Of a DNA stretch of 64,000 bases, positions 9,204-18,276 are shown piece after piece; position 1 is the stretch's first letter; each line of letters starts with the position of its first letter. The DNA comes from DAIPJH01 sp036770365 (GTDB taxonomy: Bacteria; Pseudomonadota; Alphaproteobacteria; Rickettsiales; UBA998), in NCBI GenBank assembly GCA_036770365.1, contig DAIPJH010000002.1, positions 224,759-288,758 of the forward strand, read 5' to 3'. Both the position numbers and the translations under genes were made by a program. Under the pieces are notes generated by a model. It saw only the letters and a program-made list of their open reading frames with translations. It was not told the DNA's origin and did not search any database.

Positions 9204-10154
9204 ATGGCTTTTCCCGTCCGTTTTTTTCCTGACAATACGCAGATCAATTTTATGCGGTTGCGAATTCCCGCAATTTCTCTTTCGTTATTGGTGATCTTGG
9301 CAACATGTGTGATGTTGTTCACGAAAGGGCTTAATCTTGGCATTGATTTTACGGGTGGGATTTTGATAGAACTTCGCACAACGGAACATGTTGAGCTTGC
9401 AAAGATGCGAGACATGTTGCCAACGAAGGAATTCGGTGAGGTCTCATTACAATATTTTGGAGATGAAAAAGAGATCTTGGTGCGATTACCCGTACATGAA
9501 GGTACGGATCAAGCTAAAGTGGTAGAGCATGTTAAGGCAAAACTGAGTAAAGATTTCAAGAATATTGAATATCGTAAAGTGGATTATGTTGGGCCAACGG
9601 TAGGTAAAGAATTAATGCAGGCGGGTGTGTTGTCGCTACTTTTATCGTTTGTAGCCATGATGGCTTATATTTGGTTTCGTTTTGAATGGCAGTATGGTGT
9701 AGGTGGTATTTTTGCGTTGGTGCATGATGCCATGATGATTATATTGTTTTATTTAATTTCAGGGTTTGAATTTAGTTTGACCTCAATTGCGGCGGTTTTA
9801 ACCATTATTGGTTATTCCATCAATGATTCCGTGGTAATTTATGACCGTATTCGTGAAAATATTCGTCGTTATAAGCAAATGCCACTTGATGAGTTAATTA
9901 ATTTGAGTGTGAATGAAACCTTATCGCGTACGATTCTTACTGCGGGTACGACTATTTTATCGGCAACCGCGCTGGTAATTTTTGGTGGTGAGGTGCTGCG
10001 TGGTTTTAGCATGGCGTTATTGTTTGGCCTAGTGATCGGGACTTATTCTTCCATCTATATTTCTGCACCTATTTTGATTTATTTTAACTTGCGCCAAAGT
10101 GAAGCAGAAACCAAACCAAAAGCAGAAACGGCACTTGCCGCAGCAAAGCGATAG
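9204..10154 (+). CDS. secF: Protein translocase subunit SecF
   Basis: SecF with SecD uses the proton-motive force to help pull Sec substrates across the inner membrane. The start at MAFPVRFFPDN has a GGAG site at about 9191-9194 and gives 316 residues; an upstream ATG at 9165 lacks such a site. The protein shows the SecF periplasmic motif GIDFTGGI and the transmembrane 4-5 signature SIAAVLTIIGYSINDSVVIY, with six hydrophobic segments. secD is not adjacent: the next gene upstream is the divergent murJ. This is unusual for the pair. Confidence 0.95.
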   Translation: MAFPVRFFPDNTQINFMRLRIPAISLSLLVILATCVMLFTKGLNLGIDFTGGILIELRTTEHVELAKMRDMLPTKEFGEVSLQYFGDEKEILVRLPVHEGTDQAKVVEHVKAKLSKDFKNIEYRKVDYVGPTVGKELMQAGVLSLLLSFVAMMAYIWFRFEWQYGVGGIFALVHDAMMIILFYLISGFEFSLTSIAAVLTIIGYSINDSVVIYDRIRENIRRYKQMPLDELINLSVNETLSRTILTAGTTILSATALVIFGGEVLRGFSMALLFGLVIGTYSSIYISAPILIYFNLRQSEAETKPKAETALAAAKR

Positions 10155-10177
10155 CATTTTAAGCATTAGGCAAGTTC

Positions 10178-11140
10178 ATGCGCGTTATTCGTGATACAGG
10201 GACGGGTGTTTTACCACTCAATTCTTTTGCATTGGCAGTGGGTAATTTTGATGGTCTTCATCTTGGACATCAAGCTGTCCTTCGTGCGGTGCTGGCGTAT
10301 AAAAATACATGCGACGTCCCCGCTGTTGTAATGACATTTTCTCCGCATCCACGGCGGTTCTTTAATCCTGATTTACCCGTATTATCAATCGAACCTATGC
10401 ATAGAAGATTACGTCGCTTAAAAGCAATGGGATTTGATGCTGTGATTGTGCGACATTTTGATGCTGCGTGTAGTCGTATTGTTGCACAAGATTTTATCGC
10501 TCAAGATATTATCAAACGAATGCAAGTACGTTATTTAGCGACAGGTGATAATTTTGTGTTCGGTTATAAGCGAGGCGGTAATCGTTCTACGTTACAGGAA
10601 GCGGCACAGCGTTATAATTTTGTATACGAACCGGTGATGATGCACGCGCAGCACGATATGCATTATTCTTCTTCAAAAATACGTGATTTTTTGAGTAAGG
10701 GGGACGTAGGGTCTGCAGCGCAGATGCTTGGGCGTGATTATGAAATCACGGGTATTGTGCAGCATGGCGAGAAGCGTGGACGGTTAATCGGCTTTCCTAC
10801 GGCAAATATTGCACTGCCTCGTATTTTTGCCCCTGCGCTGGGTGTGTATGCGGTGCGATTTGTAGTGGGTAAAAGCGAGATTTATGATAAGCCTGATGCG
10901 GCATTAAAATGGATGGATGGTGTTGCTAATATTGGCATGCGCCCAACTTTTGGTAGTTTACTGCATCCTCGTATCGAAGTACATGGTTTTGGTGATGTAG
11001 GAGATATTTATGGCGCGCATATTCGCATTAAACTATTAGAATTCTTACGTCCAGAAAAGAAATTTGAGAGCATTGATACACTTAAAGACCAAATTGCAAA
11101 AGATGTTACGGAGGCAAAATCATGTTTGATTCATCTTTAA
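10178..11140 (+). CDS. ribF: Bifunctional riboflavin kinase / FAD synthetase
   Basis: RibF phosphorylates riboflavin to FMN and adenylates FMN to FAD. The 320-residue protein has an N-terminal nucleotidyltransferase domain with GNFDGLHLGHQAVL (about residues 23-36) and TFSPHP, and a C-terminal riboflavin-kinase domain with GFPTANIALP. Length is normal. It lies 23 bases after secF, and its last 19 bases overlap lspA, whose ribosome-binding site lies inside ribF. Confidence 0.95.
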   Translation: MRVIRDTGTGVLPLNSFALAVGNFDGLHLGHQAVLRAVLAYKNTCDVPAVVMTFSPHPRRFFNPDLPVLSIEPMHRRLRRLKAMGFDAVIVRHFDAACSRIVAQDFIAQDIIKRMQVRYLATGDNFVFGYKRGGNRSTLQEAAQRYNFVYEPVMMHAQHDMHYSSSKIRDFLSKGDVGSAAQMLGRDYEITGIVQHGEKRGRLIGFPTANIALPRIFAPALGVYAVRFVVGKSEIYDKPDAALKWMDGVANIGMRPTFGSLLHPRIEVHGFGDVGDIYGAHIRIKLLEFLRPEKKFESIDTLKDQIAKDVTEAKSCLIHL

Positions 11141-11634
11141 AGTCAGCCTCACCATATTATAAATATGGGGTGTTAGTAGCAGTATTGCTCCATCTTGCCG
11201 ATCGTTTTAGTAAATGGTTGGTGGTACATCATAGTGATGTTCCAGAACACATAGTTTCAGTATTCAACGGTTTTAATCTTGTGATGGTGTGGAATCGTGG
11301 GGTAAGCTTTGGAATGTTATCAGGTGCGGATGCGCGTCATGTGTTGATTGCGCTGACGTTGGTGGTCACTGCTTATTTGACCTATTGGATGTTAAGAGAG
11401 AAATCGTATACGACGGTGTTTGCTCTTGGGCTTATTATTGGCGGTGCAACGGGAAATATTGTCGATCGACTTTACTATAAGGCGGTAGCAGATTTTTTAG
11501 ATTTTTATGTGGGAAATTACCACTGGCCTGCGTTTAATATTGCAGATTCAGGAATATGTGTTGGTGTAATCTTGCTGATTGTGCAACAAGTCTTTAGTAC
11601 ATCAAGAATATCATCTCATTCCACAAAAGAGTGA
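11122..11634 (+). CDS. lspA: Prolipoprotein signal peptidase (signal peptidase II)
   Basis: LspA is the inner-membrane aspartic peptidase that cleaves signal peptides of diacylated lipoproteins. The 170-residue protein has four hydrophobic segments and both catalytic-aspartate regions, GNIVDRLYYKAVADFLDFY and WPAFNIADSGICVG. A strong GGAGG site (11110-11114) within the end of ribF sets the start. Its lipoprotein substrates would include the product of the next gene. Confidence 0.95.
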   Translation: MFDSSLKSASPYYKYGVLVAVLLHLADRFSKWLVVHHSDVPEHIVSVFNGFNLVMVWNRGVSFGMLSGADARHVLIALTLVVTAYLTYWMLREKSYTTVFALGLIIGGATGNIVDRLYYKAVADFLDFYVGNYHWPAFNIADSGICVGVILLIVQQVFSTSRISSHSTKE

Positions 11635-11748
11635 TATAGGTTCTGTTGAGATTTATAGTGCTACATCACTTTTATAATGGTGTTAACTAGTCTCATTAAT
11701 AAGGTGAAAGTGCTATAGTAAACTTTTTTTATTTATCGAGGTAACTTC

Positions 11749-12249
11749 ATGAAGAAAATCCTTTTATTGAGTGTGTTAACGGTGATGTTAACGGCATGTA
11801 CGGGGACAGAAGTACGTACGAATCTTGGACTTAATCGTCGTTCACCTGATGCATTTAATGTAGTTTCTCGCCCACCGCTTACCGTACCAAAAGAATTTTT
11901 CTTAGAGCCGCCTACATTAGGCGCGGAGACGACCTTTGGCCCAAAGGCGGACGAAAAAGCACGTGCGATTTTGACGGGATCTCCATCGTTGGATAGTGTG
12001 ACACCATCCACACAGGCAGAGACAGAGCTTTTGAATAAAGCGGGTGTGGCAAAAGCAGATCCGAATGTAAAAAAATCCTTGAGAGACGAGGCATGGCAGC
12101 AAGAAAAAGCAAAAGAAGATGCTAGTTTGGTGGATGAATTTCGAGATGGTTTGAGTGGCGGCACAAATAAAGATGCTCCGATCGACCCGAAAAAAGAAGC
12201 ACAAGCACTAAAGGCAAAAAATATTCCGACCACGTTACCTGTAGAATAA
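11749..12249 (+). CDS. DUF3035 lipoprotein, probable BamF-type outer-membrane assembly subunit
   Basis: This is a 166-residue lipoprotein with signal sequence MKKILLLSVLTVML and lipobox LTAC (Cys17). The following block LGLNRRSPDAFNVVSRPPLT matches the DUF3035 family of Alphaproteobacteria, whose Caulobacter member has been described as BamF, an accessory lipoprotein of the beta-barrel assembly machine. The rest is low-complexity and charged. Position between lspA and a pair of M16 peptidases is the conserved context for this family. The BamF function is inferred from family and context, not visible in motifs. Confidence 0.8.
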   Translation: MKKILLLSVLTVMLTACTGTEVRTNLGLNRRSPDAFNVVSRPPLTVPKEFFLEPPTLGAETTFGPKADEKARAILTGSPSLDSVTPSTQAETELLNKAGVAKADPNVKKSLRDEAWQQEKAKEDASLVDEFRDGLSGGTNKDAPIDPKKEAQALKAKNIPTTLPVE

Positions 12250-12258
12250 GGTGATTTT

Positions 12259-13653
12259 ATGAAACAATATGTTGGGTTGGGTTTATGGGTTGTTCTATGC
12301 ATGATCTCACGCCCTGTTTTTGCATTAGAACCTCTCAAAGCCTCACATTTTACGCTTAATAATGGTCTGAGGGTGGAGGTGCTTTATCAGCCCAAGACAC
12401 CTATTGTAACGCATATGCTTTGGTTTGATGCGGGTAGTCGTGATGAAGCTTCCGGTAAGTCTGGTGTTGCCCATTATCTTGAGCATATGATGTTCAAGGG
12501 AACAAAAAAATTCCCCGCAGGAAAATATGAATCTATCATAGAGCGTCTGGGTGGTCAGCAAAATGCTTTTACTACGAATGATTATACGGCCTATTATGCG
12601 ACGGTAGCGCGTGAAAAGTTACCTAAAGTGATGGAGTTAGAATCTGACCGTATCCAACATCTTGCACCAGCGCAAGACAGTTATGCTGGAGAGTTGCAGG
12701 TGGTGATGGAAGAGCGTAGAATGCGTACGGATAATGATCCCTCAGCGCGTCTGGGTGAGGTTCTGCAAGCGCGCCTATTTGCACCACATCCCTATGGGAT
12801 TCCTGTGATTGGTTGGATGCATGAAGTGGCGAAATTGACCCCTAAAGATGTAATGACATTTTATCATCATTATTATCAGCCATATAATGCAGTGCTGTTG
12901 TTAGTAGGAGATATCACACCGCAGGATGCAAAACTATTAGCTCAGCGTTATTATGGTGGTTGGCGTATAACAGCACATCCTATGAAGCGTAAATGGTCAT
13001 CACCACAACCACTTAAAACCTATATGCCGCTTGCGCTTAAAGATAACAACGTGAGCCAGCCGCAATGGCAGCGGCTCTATGCTGCGCCGTCGTTAGGATA
13101 TGGTAATAAGAATCAGGTATTCCCTCTTATTGTACTGACACATATGCTTTGTGGTTCTGAAGCAGGAAAACTTTATCAAGAATTAGTGGTTAAGCAAAAA
13201 ATTGCGACTTCACTTTCTTGTTCGTACAATGCGTTTATGCGTGGATCGGGAAGTCTAGAATTCTCGATGATTCCTGCAAAGAACATAAGTTTATCTAAGG
13301 CTGCTAAAGCATTGGATGCGGCATTACTGCACGAAATAGAAGGTGAAGTGGATATACAAGCCTTTGCACGCGCAAAGAACAGTCTTAAAGTTGAAACGAT
13401 TTATGCACGAGACAGTATTTCAGGTATGGCCTTTGTGTATGGGCAGTTAATGATGCTTGCTTTGGGAGCTGATTTCTTTAATGGCTGGGCCGATGCGATC
13501 ATGAAGGTGCAGTGGTCTCAGGTGCAATCTGCAGCGCGAGAGGTGATAATATCGGGTCATAGCGTTACAGGATGGGTGTTGCCTGATGGCTCTAAACCAA
13601 AAACGGGGAACACTTCAAGTGCTAATCTAGGGATGGGGCAACATGTTCGTTAA
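12259..13653 (+). CDS. M16-family zinc peptidase (catalytic subunit), exported
   Basis: This 464-residue pitrilysin-type metallopeptidase has a signal peptide (cleavage near FALEP) and the inverted zinc motif HYLEH (His72, Glu75, His76), with the downstream acidic ligand in the VVMEERRMR stretch near residues 148-155. It starts 9 bases after the BamF-like gene and overlaps the next gene by 11 bases. The partner lacks the zinc motif, so the two probably work as a heterodimer in the periplasm, as in other bacterial M16 pairs. Physiological substrate unknown. Confidence 0.92.
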   Translation: MKQYVGLGLWVVLCMISRPVFALEPLKASHFTLNNGLRVEVLYQPKTPIVTHMLWFDAGSRDEASGKSGVAHYLEHMMFKGTKKFPAGKYESIIERLGGQQNAFTTNDYTAYYATVAREKLPKVMELESDRIQHLAPAQDSYAGELQVVMEERRMRTDNDPSARLGEVLQARLFAPHPYGIPVIGWMHEVAKLTPKDVMTFYHHYYQPYNAVLLLVGDITPQDAKLLAQRYYGGWRITAHPMKRKWSSPQPLKTYMPLALKDNNVSQPQWQRLYAAPSLGYGNKNQVFPLIVLTHMLCGSEAGKLYQELVVKQKIATSLSCSYNAFMRGSGSLEFSMIPAKNISLSKAAKALDAALLHEIEGEVDIQAFARAKNSLKVETIYARDSISGMAFVYGQLMMLALGADFFNGWADAIMKVQWSQVQSAAREVIISGHSVTGWVLPDGSKPKTGNTSSANLGMGQHVR

Positions 13654-14974
13654 TATTCTTTCTCGTTCTATAGTGTTGCGTGGGCTGTTGAGTATCATCG
13701 TGATGGTGATATCTTTGCCTGCTTATGCTTTTCCTCCTGTGGAAGAAGTGCGCAGTGATTCAGGTTTGGTGGCGTGGTTGGTGCAAGACCATGCGTTGCC
13801 CATCATCACCGTACAGGCTGCATTTAAGCATAGTGGTGGTGCTTATGCACCCGAAGGGAAACAGGGATTGCCGTTGCTTGCGGTAAACATGCTGATGCAA
13901 GGTGCAGGTGATAAGGATTATCAAGCATTTCATGCGGCGATGGAAAATCTTGGCATGTCGTTAGGTTTTTCCGCAGGTGCAGATAATCTAACATGGTCGT
14001 TACAAACACTCACAGAACATCAAGATGCGGCCTTTGCTCTGTTAATGCAAGCTTTGCATGCGCCTCAATTAAAACAAGATGCACTGGAACGATTGCGCAG
14101 TGAAATGCAAGCGTCGCTTGATGTGATGGAACAAGACCCTGAATATGTTGCAGATAGATTATTTCGGGTACATGCGTTTGCAGGACACCCTTATCGTTAT
14201 GCGACGTCAGGTGTGAAAGAAGATTTAGCGAATATCAGCGTAAAAGACGTGCGTGATTATCTGGGAGAGCATCTTACTCGTAAGAATCTTGTGATCGCTG
14301 TTGTTGGCGATATAACGCCTGATGCCTTGAAGAAAAAACTTGATGATATCAGTGCTGCCTTACCGCAAGGTGATGCGTCTTCTTTGCTATCTTTACCTGA
14401 AACACAGATGCAATTTGAGGGAAAATCATTACATGAAGAAAAAAATGTGCCGCAGACGGCAGTAATTTTTGGATTAAAAGGCGTGAAACGTGATCATCCA
14501 GATTTTTATGCAGCTTATATTATGAATCAGATCGTGGGCGGGGGTGGATTGACCTCACGTCTTGCTAAAACTATCCGAGAAAAAGGACAGGCAAGCTATT
14601 ATGTTTATTCTGGTTTACAGCTTTTTGATGCAACAGGCGTAGTGCGTGGAGCATTTGCATCACGTACAGAGTTGGTGGATAAGGCGCGGCAGATGTTGGT
14701 GGATGAATTAAAACATGCGGCAGAAAAAGGCTTTACCCAAGATGAATTGGATGTTGCTAAAGAATATTTGATAGGGTCTTTTCCAATTCACTTGGAAAGC
14801 AATGCTGATCTTGCAAATTATGTGCTAACCATGCAATTACAAGAATTGGGGCGGGATTATTTAACGAAGCGAAACCAATTTATTCGTGCCGTGACCCTTG
14901 CCGATGTGAACCGAGTGGCAAAACAATATTTAGATACACAAAAATTATTTGTTGTAAGTGTGGGCGGAAAGTAG
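13643..14974 (+). CDS. M16-family peptidase homologue, inactive partner subunit
   Basis: This 443-residue protein is exported (signal ending near PAYA) and belongs to M16, but where the partner has HYLEH it reads GLPLLAVNMLMQGAG, so the zinc ligands and catalytic Glu are missing. The C-terminal half keeps the M16 substrate-groove features (AAYIMNQIVGGGGLTSRLAKTIREK). It overlaps the active subunit gene by 11 bases. By analogy with other M16B pairs, the non-catalytic chain helps bind and enclose the substrate. Confidence 0.9.
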   Translation: MFVNILSRSIVLRGLLSIIVMVISLPAYAFPPVEEVRSDSGLVAWLVQDHALPIITVQAAFKHSGGAYAPEGKQGLPLLAVNMLMQGAGDKDYQAFHAAMENLGMSLGFSAGADNLTWSLQTLTEHQDAAFALLMQALHAPQLKQDALERLRSEMQASLDVMEQDPEYVADRLFRVHAFAGHPYRYATSGVKEDLANISVKDVRDYLGEHLTRKNLVIAVVGDITPDALKKKLDDISAALPQGDASSLLSLPETQMQFEGKSLHEEKNVPQTAVIFGLKGVKRDHPDFYAAYIMNQIVGGGGLTSRLAKTIREKGQASYYVYSGLQLFDATGVVRGAFASRTELVDKARQMLVDELKHAAEKGFTQDELDVAKEYLIGSFPIHLESNADLANYVLTMQLQELGRDYLTKRNQFIRAVTLADVNRVAKQYLDTQKLFVVSVGGK

Positions 14975-15013
14975 TTTACACATCTTTTTAAGATAAATTA
15001 GCAGTGAGTTCTT

Positions 15014-16324
15014 ATGTCACAGACGTTGAAAACCGTATATACTCAAGATGTCACCCATGCTCTTGGCGCACACAAAGATGATGCGTTATGGGCGGATGTT
15101 CTTCGTGCAGGCGCAGAAGCGTTGACACGCGTTCAATCCGCTGTGCGTGCTGGCGATAAGCCTTTTCTCAATACGCCAGATTTTCGTGCAGATATGGAAG
15201 AAATCACGCGTGTAGCGCAGGATGTACAGTCGCGTATTAAGCATTTGGTCTTGATTGGTACGGGCGGTTCTGCACTGGGTGCGCGTGCGCTTTCAAAAAT
15301 GGTATTGAATCCTGAGCATAAAGGTTTTGGTGGTCCGTTGTTGCATGTGTTGGATAATGCCGATCCTTTTATCTTCGCACGTTTAATGAAGGTGATTGAG
15401 CCAAAAACGACGATGTTCATGGTGGTGAGCAAATCAGGTGGCACAGCAGAAATTATGGCACAGACCTTTGCTGCGATTGAATTTATGCGCGCACAGGTTG
15501 GTGAAGCACAACTTGCTAAACATTTCCATATGATCGTAGAACCAGGAAACTCTCCGTTACGTAAATTGGCTGCGCGTTTTGGCTTCCCTGTGAGTGCGCA
15601 TGATCCCAATATTGGTGGACGTTATTCGGTACTATCATTGGTTGGGTTGTTGCCAATGGCATGTTTAGGTTTAGATGTTGAAAAGGCACGTGGAGGTGCG
15701 CAGTTTGTCATGCGTCATCTGATGGAGGCAAAACGTCCTGAAGACAGTGAAGCAGTAATGGGAGCATGTGTACAAGCATACCATGCCAAAAAATCACGCG
15801 CGATCTCTGTAATGATGCCTTATAGTGATTTGCTTCGTACCTTTGGGCATTGGTATCAGCAATTGGTTGCGGAAAGTCTTGGTAAAGATGGTAAAGGGGT
15901 GACGCCTTTGGCCGCTGTGGGAACGGTTGATCAGCATAGCATGCAGCAGCTTTTCTTAGATGGTCCAGATGACAAGCTCTTTACCTTTATTACAGGTGAA
16001 TATGCAGGACTCGGTGCGCGGATTGATACGCTTTCTACTGAAGGGCTGGATTATATTCATGGACGCAGCATTGGTGATATTCTCCACGCGATGCAATATG
16101 GTACGGTGCAGACCTTTATTCAACGTGACAAGCCTGTACGTGTTTTGCATATTGATCATCCTACTGAAGATGCGCTCGGCGCATTGATGCAACATTTTAT
16201 GTTGGAGACGGTACTAACTGCGGATATCTTAAAGATCAATCCTTATGACCAACCCGCAGTAGAAGATGGTAAAAAGCTTGCAAAAGCGTACCTTCAAGAG
16301 CAGCTGGCGCAAGGAGCTGCATAA
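15014..16324 (+). CDS. pgi: Glucose-6-phosphate isomerase
   Basis: This enzyme interconverts glucose 6-phosphate and fructose 6-phosphate. At 436 residues it is the shorter bacterial form. SIS-type phosphosugar-binding motifs appear in LIGTGGSALGARAL and in VSKSGGTAEIM, and the family signature GGRYSVLSLVGLLPM is present. It lies in the plus-strand run between the M16 pair and mutL. Together with the small transaldolase at 48.4 kb it supplies fructose 6-phosphate handling. Confidence 0.93.
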   Translation: MSQTLKTVYTQDVTHALGAHKDDALWADVLRAGAEALTRVQSAVRAGDKPFLNTPDFRADMEEITRVAQDVQSRIKHLVLIGTGGSALGARALSKMVLNPEHKGFGGPLLHVLDNADPFIFARLMKVIEPKTTMFMVVSKSGGTAEIMAQTFAAIEFMRAQVGEAQLAKHFHMIVEPGNSPLRKLAARFGFPVSAHDPNIGGRYSVLSLVGLLPMACLGLDVEKARGGAQFVMRHLMEAKRPEDSEAVMGACVQAYHAKKSRAISVMMPYSDLLRTFGHWYQQLVAESLGKDGKGVTPLAAVGTVDQHSMQQLFLDGPDDKLFTFITGEYAGLGARIDTLSTEGLDYIHGRSIGDILHAMQYGTVQTFIQRDKPVRVLHIDHPTEDALGALMQHFMLETVLTADILKINPYDQPAVEDGKKLAKAYLQEQLAQGAA

Positions 16325-16344
16325 TCTCGGAGTGTAACGGCATT

Positions 16345-18213
16345 ATGTCCAAAATACGCATTCTTCCACCAACCACCATAAACCGCATTGCGGCAGGTGA
16401 AGTGGTGGAACGTCCCGCGTCGGTGGTTAAAGAATTGGTGGAGAACGCACTTGATGCGGGCGCAACACAGATTGATGTGGCAATTGAGGCAGGCGGTAAA
16501 CGTTTGCTGCGTGTACGTGATAACGGTTGCGGCATGAATAAAGAGGATTTGGTCTTGGCGATGATGCGCCATGCCACATCAAAACTTCCAAATGATGATT
16601 TATTAGCTGTGCATTGGTACGGTTTTCGAGGTGAAGCGTTGCCGTCGATCGCTTCAATGTCACGCATGCGCATTACTAGTCGCGCTGCGGGTGCAGAAGA
16701 TGCATGGGAAATGATGGTAGAAGGTGGGGATGAGTCATCACCTCAACCTGCTGCGTATAATGCAGGAACGCAAATCGAAGTGCGGGATATGTTTTATGCC
16801 ACTCCTGCACGTCTTAAATTTATGAAAAGCGATCAGGCAGAAACGCAAGCGATTGTTGATATTGTACAACGTCTTAGTATGGCAAACCCACATGTAGGGT
16901 TCAGTTTACAAAGTGAAGGTACTCAAAAGTTTCATTATACCCCTGAATCAGGTGATGCTGTTACTGCGAGATTGCAGCGGCTTTCGCGTGTGTTAGGTAA
17001 GGCATTTGGTGAAAATGCGGTGGCATTGGAGAGTATGCGTGAAAACGTACGTCTTTATGGTTTTGCAGGACTTCCAACCTACCATCGCGCTACTTCTGCG
17101 CAGCAATATCTCTTTGTGAATGGGCGTACGGTAAGAGATAAGCTTTTGCTTGGCACGGTGCGTGCTGCCTATCAAGATTTTCTTGCACGTGATCGCCACC
17201 CTGCCCTTGTGCTTTTTCTGGATGTGCCTTCGCAAGAGGTGGATGTGAATGTTCATCCTGCAAAATCTGAGGTGCGGTTTCGTGATAATCAGATGGTGCG
17301 AGGTTTGATTATTGGTACGCTGCGTCATGCGTTGAATGAAGCTGGGCATCGTGCGAGTACAACCGTGGGGCATGGGGCGTTGCAGGTATTGCAGTCTGCT
17401 GCCTCGCAGGCTTATGTTTCATCACCACAATCTTATGCACACACGACCTCGTCGGCATATGTTCGTTCTTACCAAGCTGAAGAAAATGCCGCACAGGCAA
17501 TGCACGAACCATTCGCTCCCACGTATACGACGCAGGCTGGATTATGGCAAAATATATCACTTGTACCGTCTGTGAATGCGGCTCAAAACCACATCAGTAT
17601 GGCACATGTGGCGGTTGTTCAAGACCGCGAATATCCTCTTGGTGCTGCCTGTGCGCAAGTGCATGAAACCTATATTATTTCGCAAACCAATGATGGAATC
17701 ATAATTACGGATCAACATGCAGCGCATGAACGTCTGGTCTATGAGCGTATGAAGGCGGAGGCCACTGCACAAGGCGGCGTAAAACGTCAAGCATTGCTGA
17801 TTCCTGAAGTGATTCAGATGGAAGAACACAGCGCGCAACAATTGCTTGCACGTGAAGACGAGCTTGCTGCGTTAGGGTTGGTGCTTGAAGGATTTGGTGG
17901 TGGTGCGGTGGTGGTGCGCGAAATTCCTGTGGTATTAGGAAAAGTGGATGTGGCACGTTTGGTGCGCGACTTAGCGGATGAAATAGCGGAATATGATCAA
18001 CCGTTGAGTCTAAAGGAAAAAATCGCAGAGATTTGCGGTAATCATGCATGTCGCCATAGTGTGCGTGCAGGGCGAGTTCTCAGTATAGAGGAAATGAACG
18101 CTTTATTACGTCAAATGGAAGCAACGCCGCATTCTGGGCAGTGCAATCATGGAAGACCAACTTATGTAGAATTGAAACTAAATGATATTGAGCGTCTGTT
18201 TGGGCGCAAATAA
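16345..18213 (+). CDS. mutL: DNA mismatch repair protein MutL (endonuclease type)
   Basis: MutL couples MutS mismatch recognition to strand incision. The 622-residue protein has an N-terminal GHKL ATPase domain (RIAAGEVVERPASVVKEL, NALDAGA, DNGCGM, GFRGEALPSI), a low-complexity linker near residues 345-440, and a C-terminal domain. The C-terminal domain keeps the endonuclease motif DQHA-x2-E-x4-E as DQHAAHERLVYE, plus ACRHSVRAG and CNHGRPTYVEL near the end. It is therefore the self-nicking type expected in bacteria that lack MutH. Confidence 0.95.
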   Translation: MSKIRILPPTTINRIAAGEVVERPASVVKELVENALDAGATQIDVAIEAGGKRLLRVRDNGCGMNKEDLVLAMMRHATSKLPNDDLLAVHWYGFRGEALPSIASMSRMRITSRAAGAEDAWEMMVEGGDESSPQPAAYNAGTQIEVRDMFYATPARLKFMKSDQAETQAIVDIVQRLSMANPHVGFSLQSEGTQKFHYTPESGDAVTARLQRLSRVLGKAFGENAVALESMRENVRLYGFAGLPTYHRATSAQQYLFVNGRTVRDKLLLGTVRAAYQDFLARDRHPALVLFLDVPSQEVDVNVHPAKSEVRFRDNQMVRGLIIGTLRHALNEAGHRASTTVGHGALQVLQSAASQAYVSSPQSYAHTTSSAYVRSYQAEENAAQAMHEPFAPTYTTQAGLWQNISLVPSVNAAQNHISMAHVAVVQDREYPLGAACAQVHETYIISQTNDGIIITDQHAAHERLVYERMKAEATAQGGVKRQALLIPEVIQMEEHSAQQLLAREDELAALGLVLEGFGGGAVVVREIPVVLGKVDVARLVRDLADEIAEYDQPLSLKEKIAEICGNHACRHSVRAGRVLSIEEMNALLRQMEATPHSGQCNHGRPTYVELKLNDIERLFGRK

Positions 18214-18276
18214 CAAGCAATCTATTTGCTTAAATGTAGAATTGTTATTATAAGCGAGCCAAGAAAGGCGGCTTTT

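Noticed and set aside
11646..11678. Promoter for the BamF-like gene with TTGAGA and TATAAT
   Set aside because: The hexamers are 21 bases apart, too far for a standard sigma-70 promoter.
11733..12338. Minus-strand open frame of 201 codons opposite the BamF-like gene
   Set aside because: Despite its length, the plus strand has a lipobox, family motif and operon context; the minus frame is Ser/Phe-rich shadow sequence.
13643..14974. Second M16 gene as a pseudogene because the zinc motif is missing
   Set aside because: The frame is intact, has a signal peptide and conserved C-terminal features, and inactive partner subunits are normal in this family.
15133..15609. Minus-strand open frame of 158 codons inside pgi
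   Set aside because: Antisense shadow of a clearly conserved enzyme; no motif and no ribosome-binding site.
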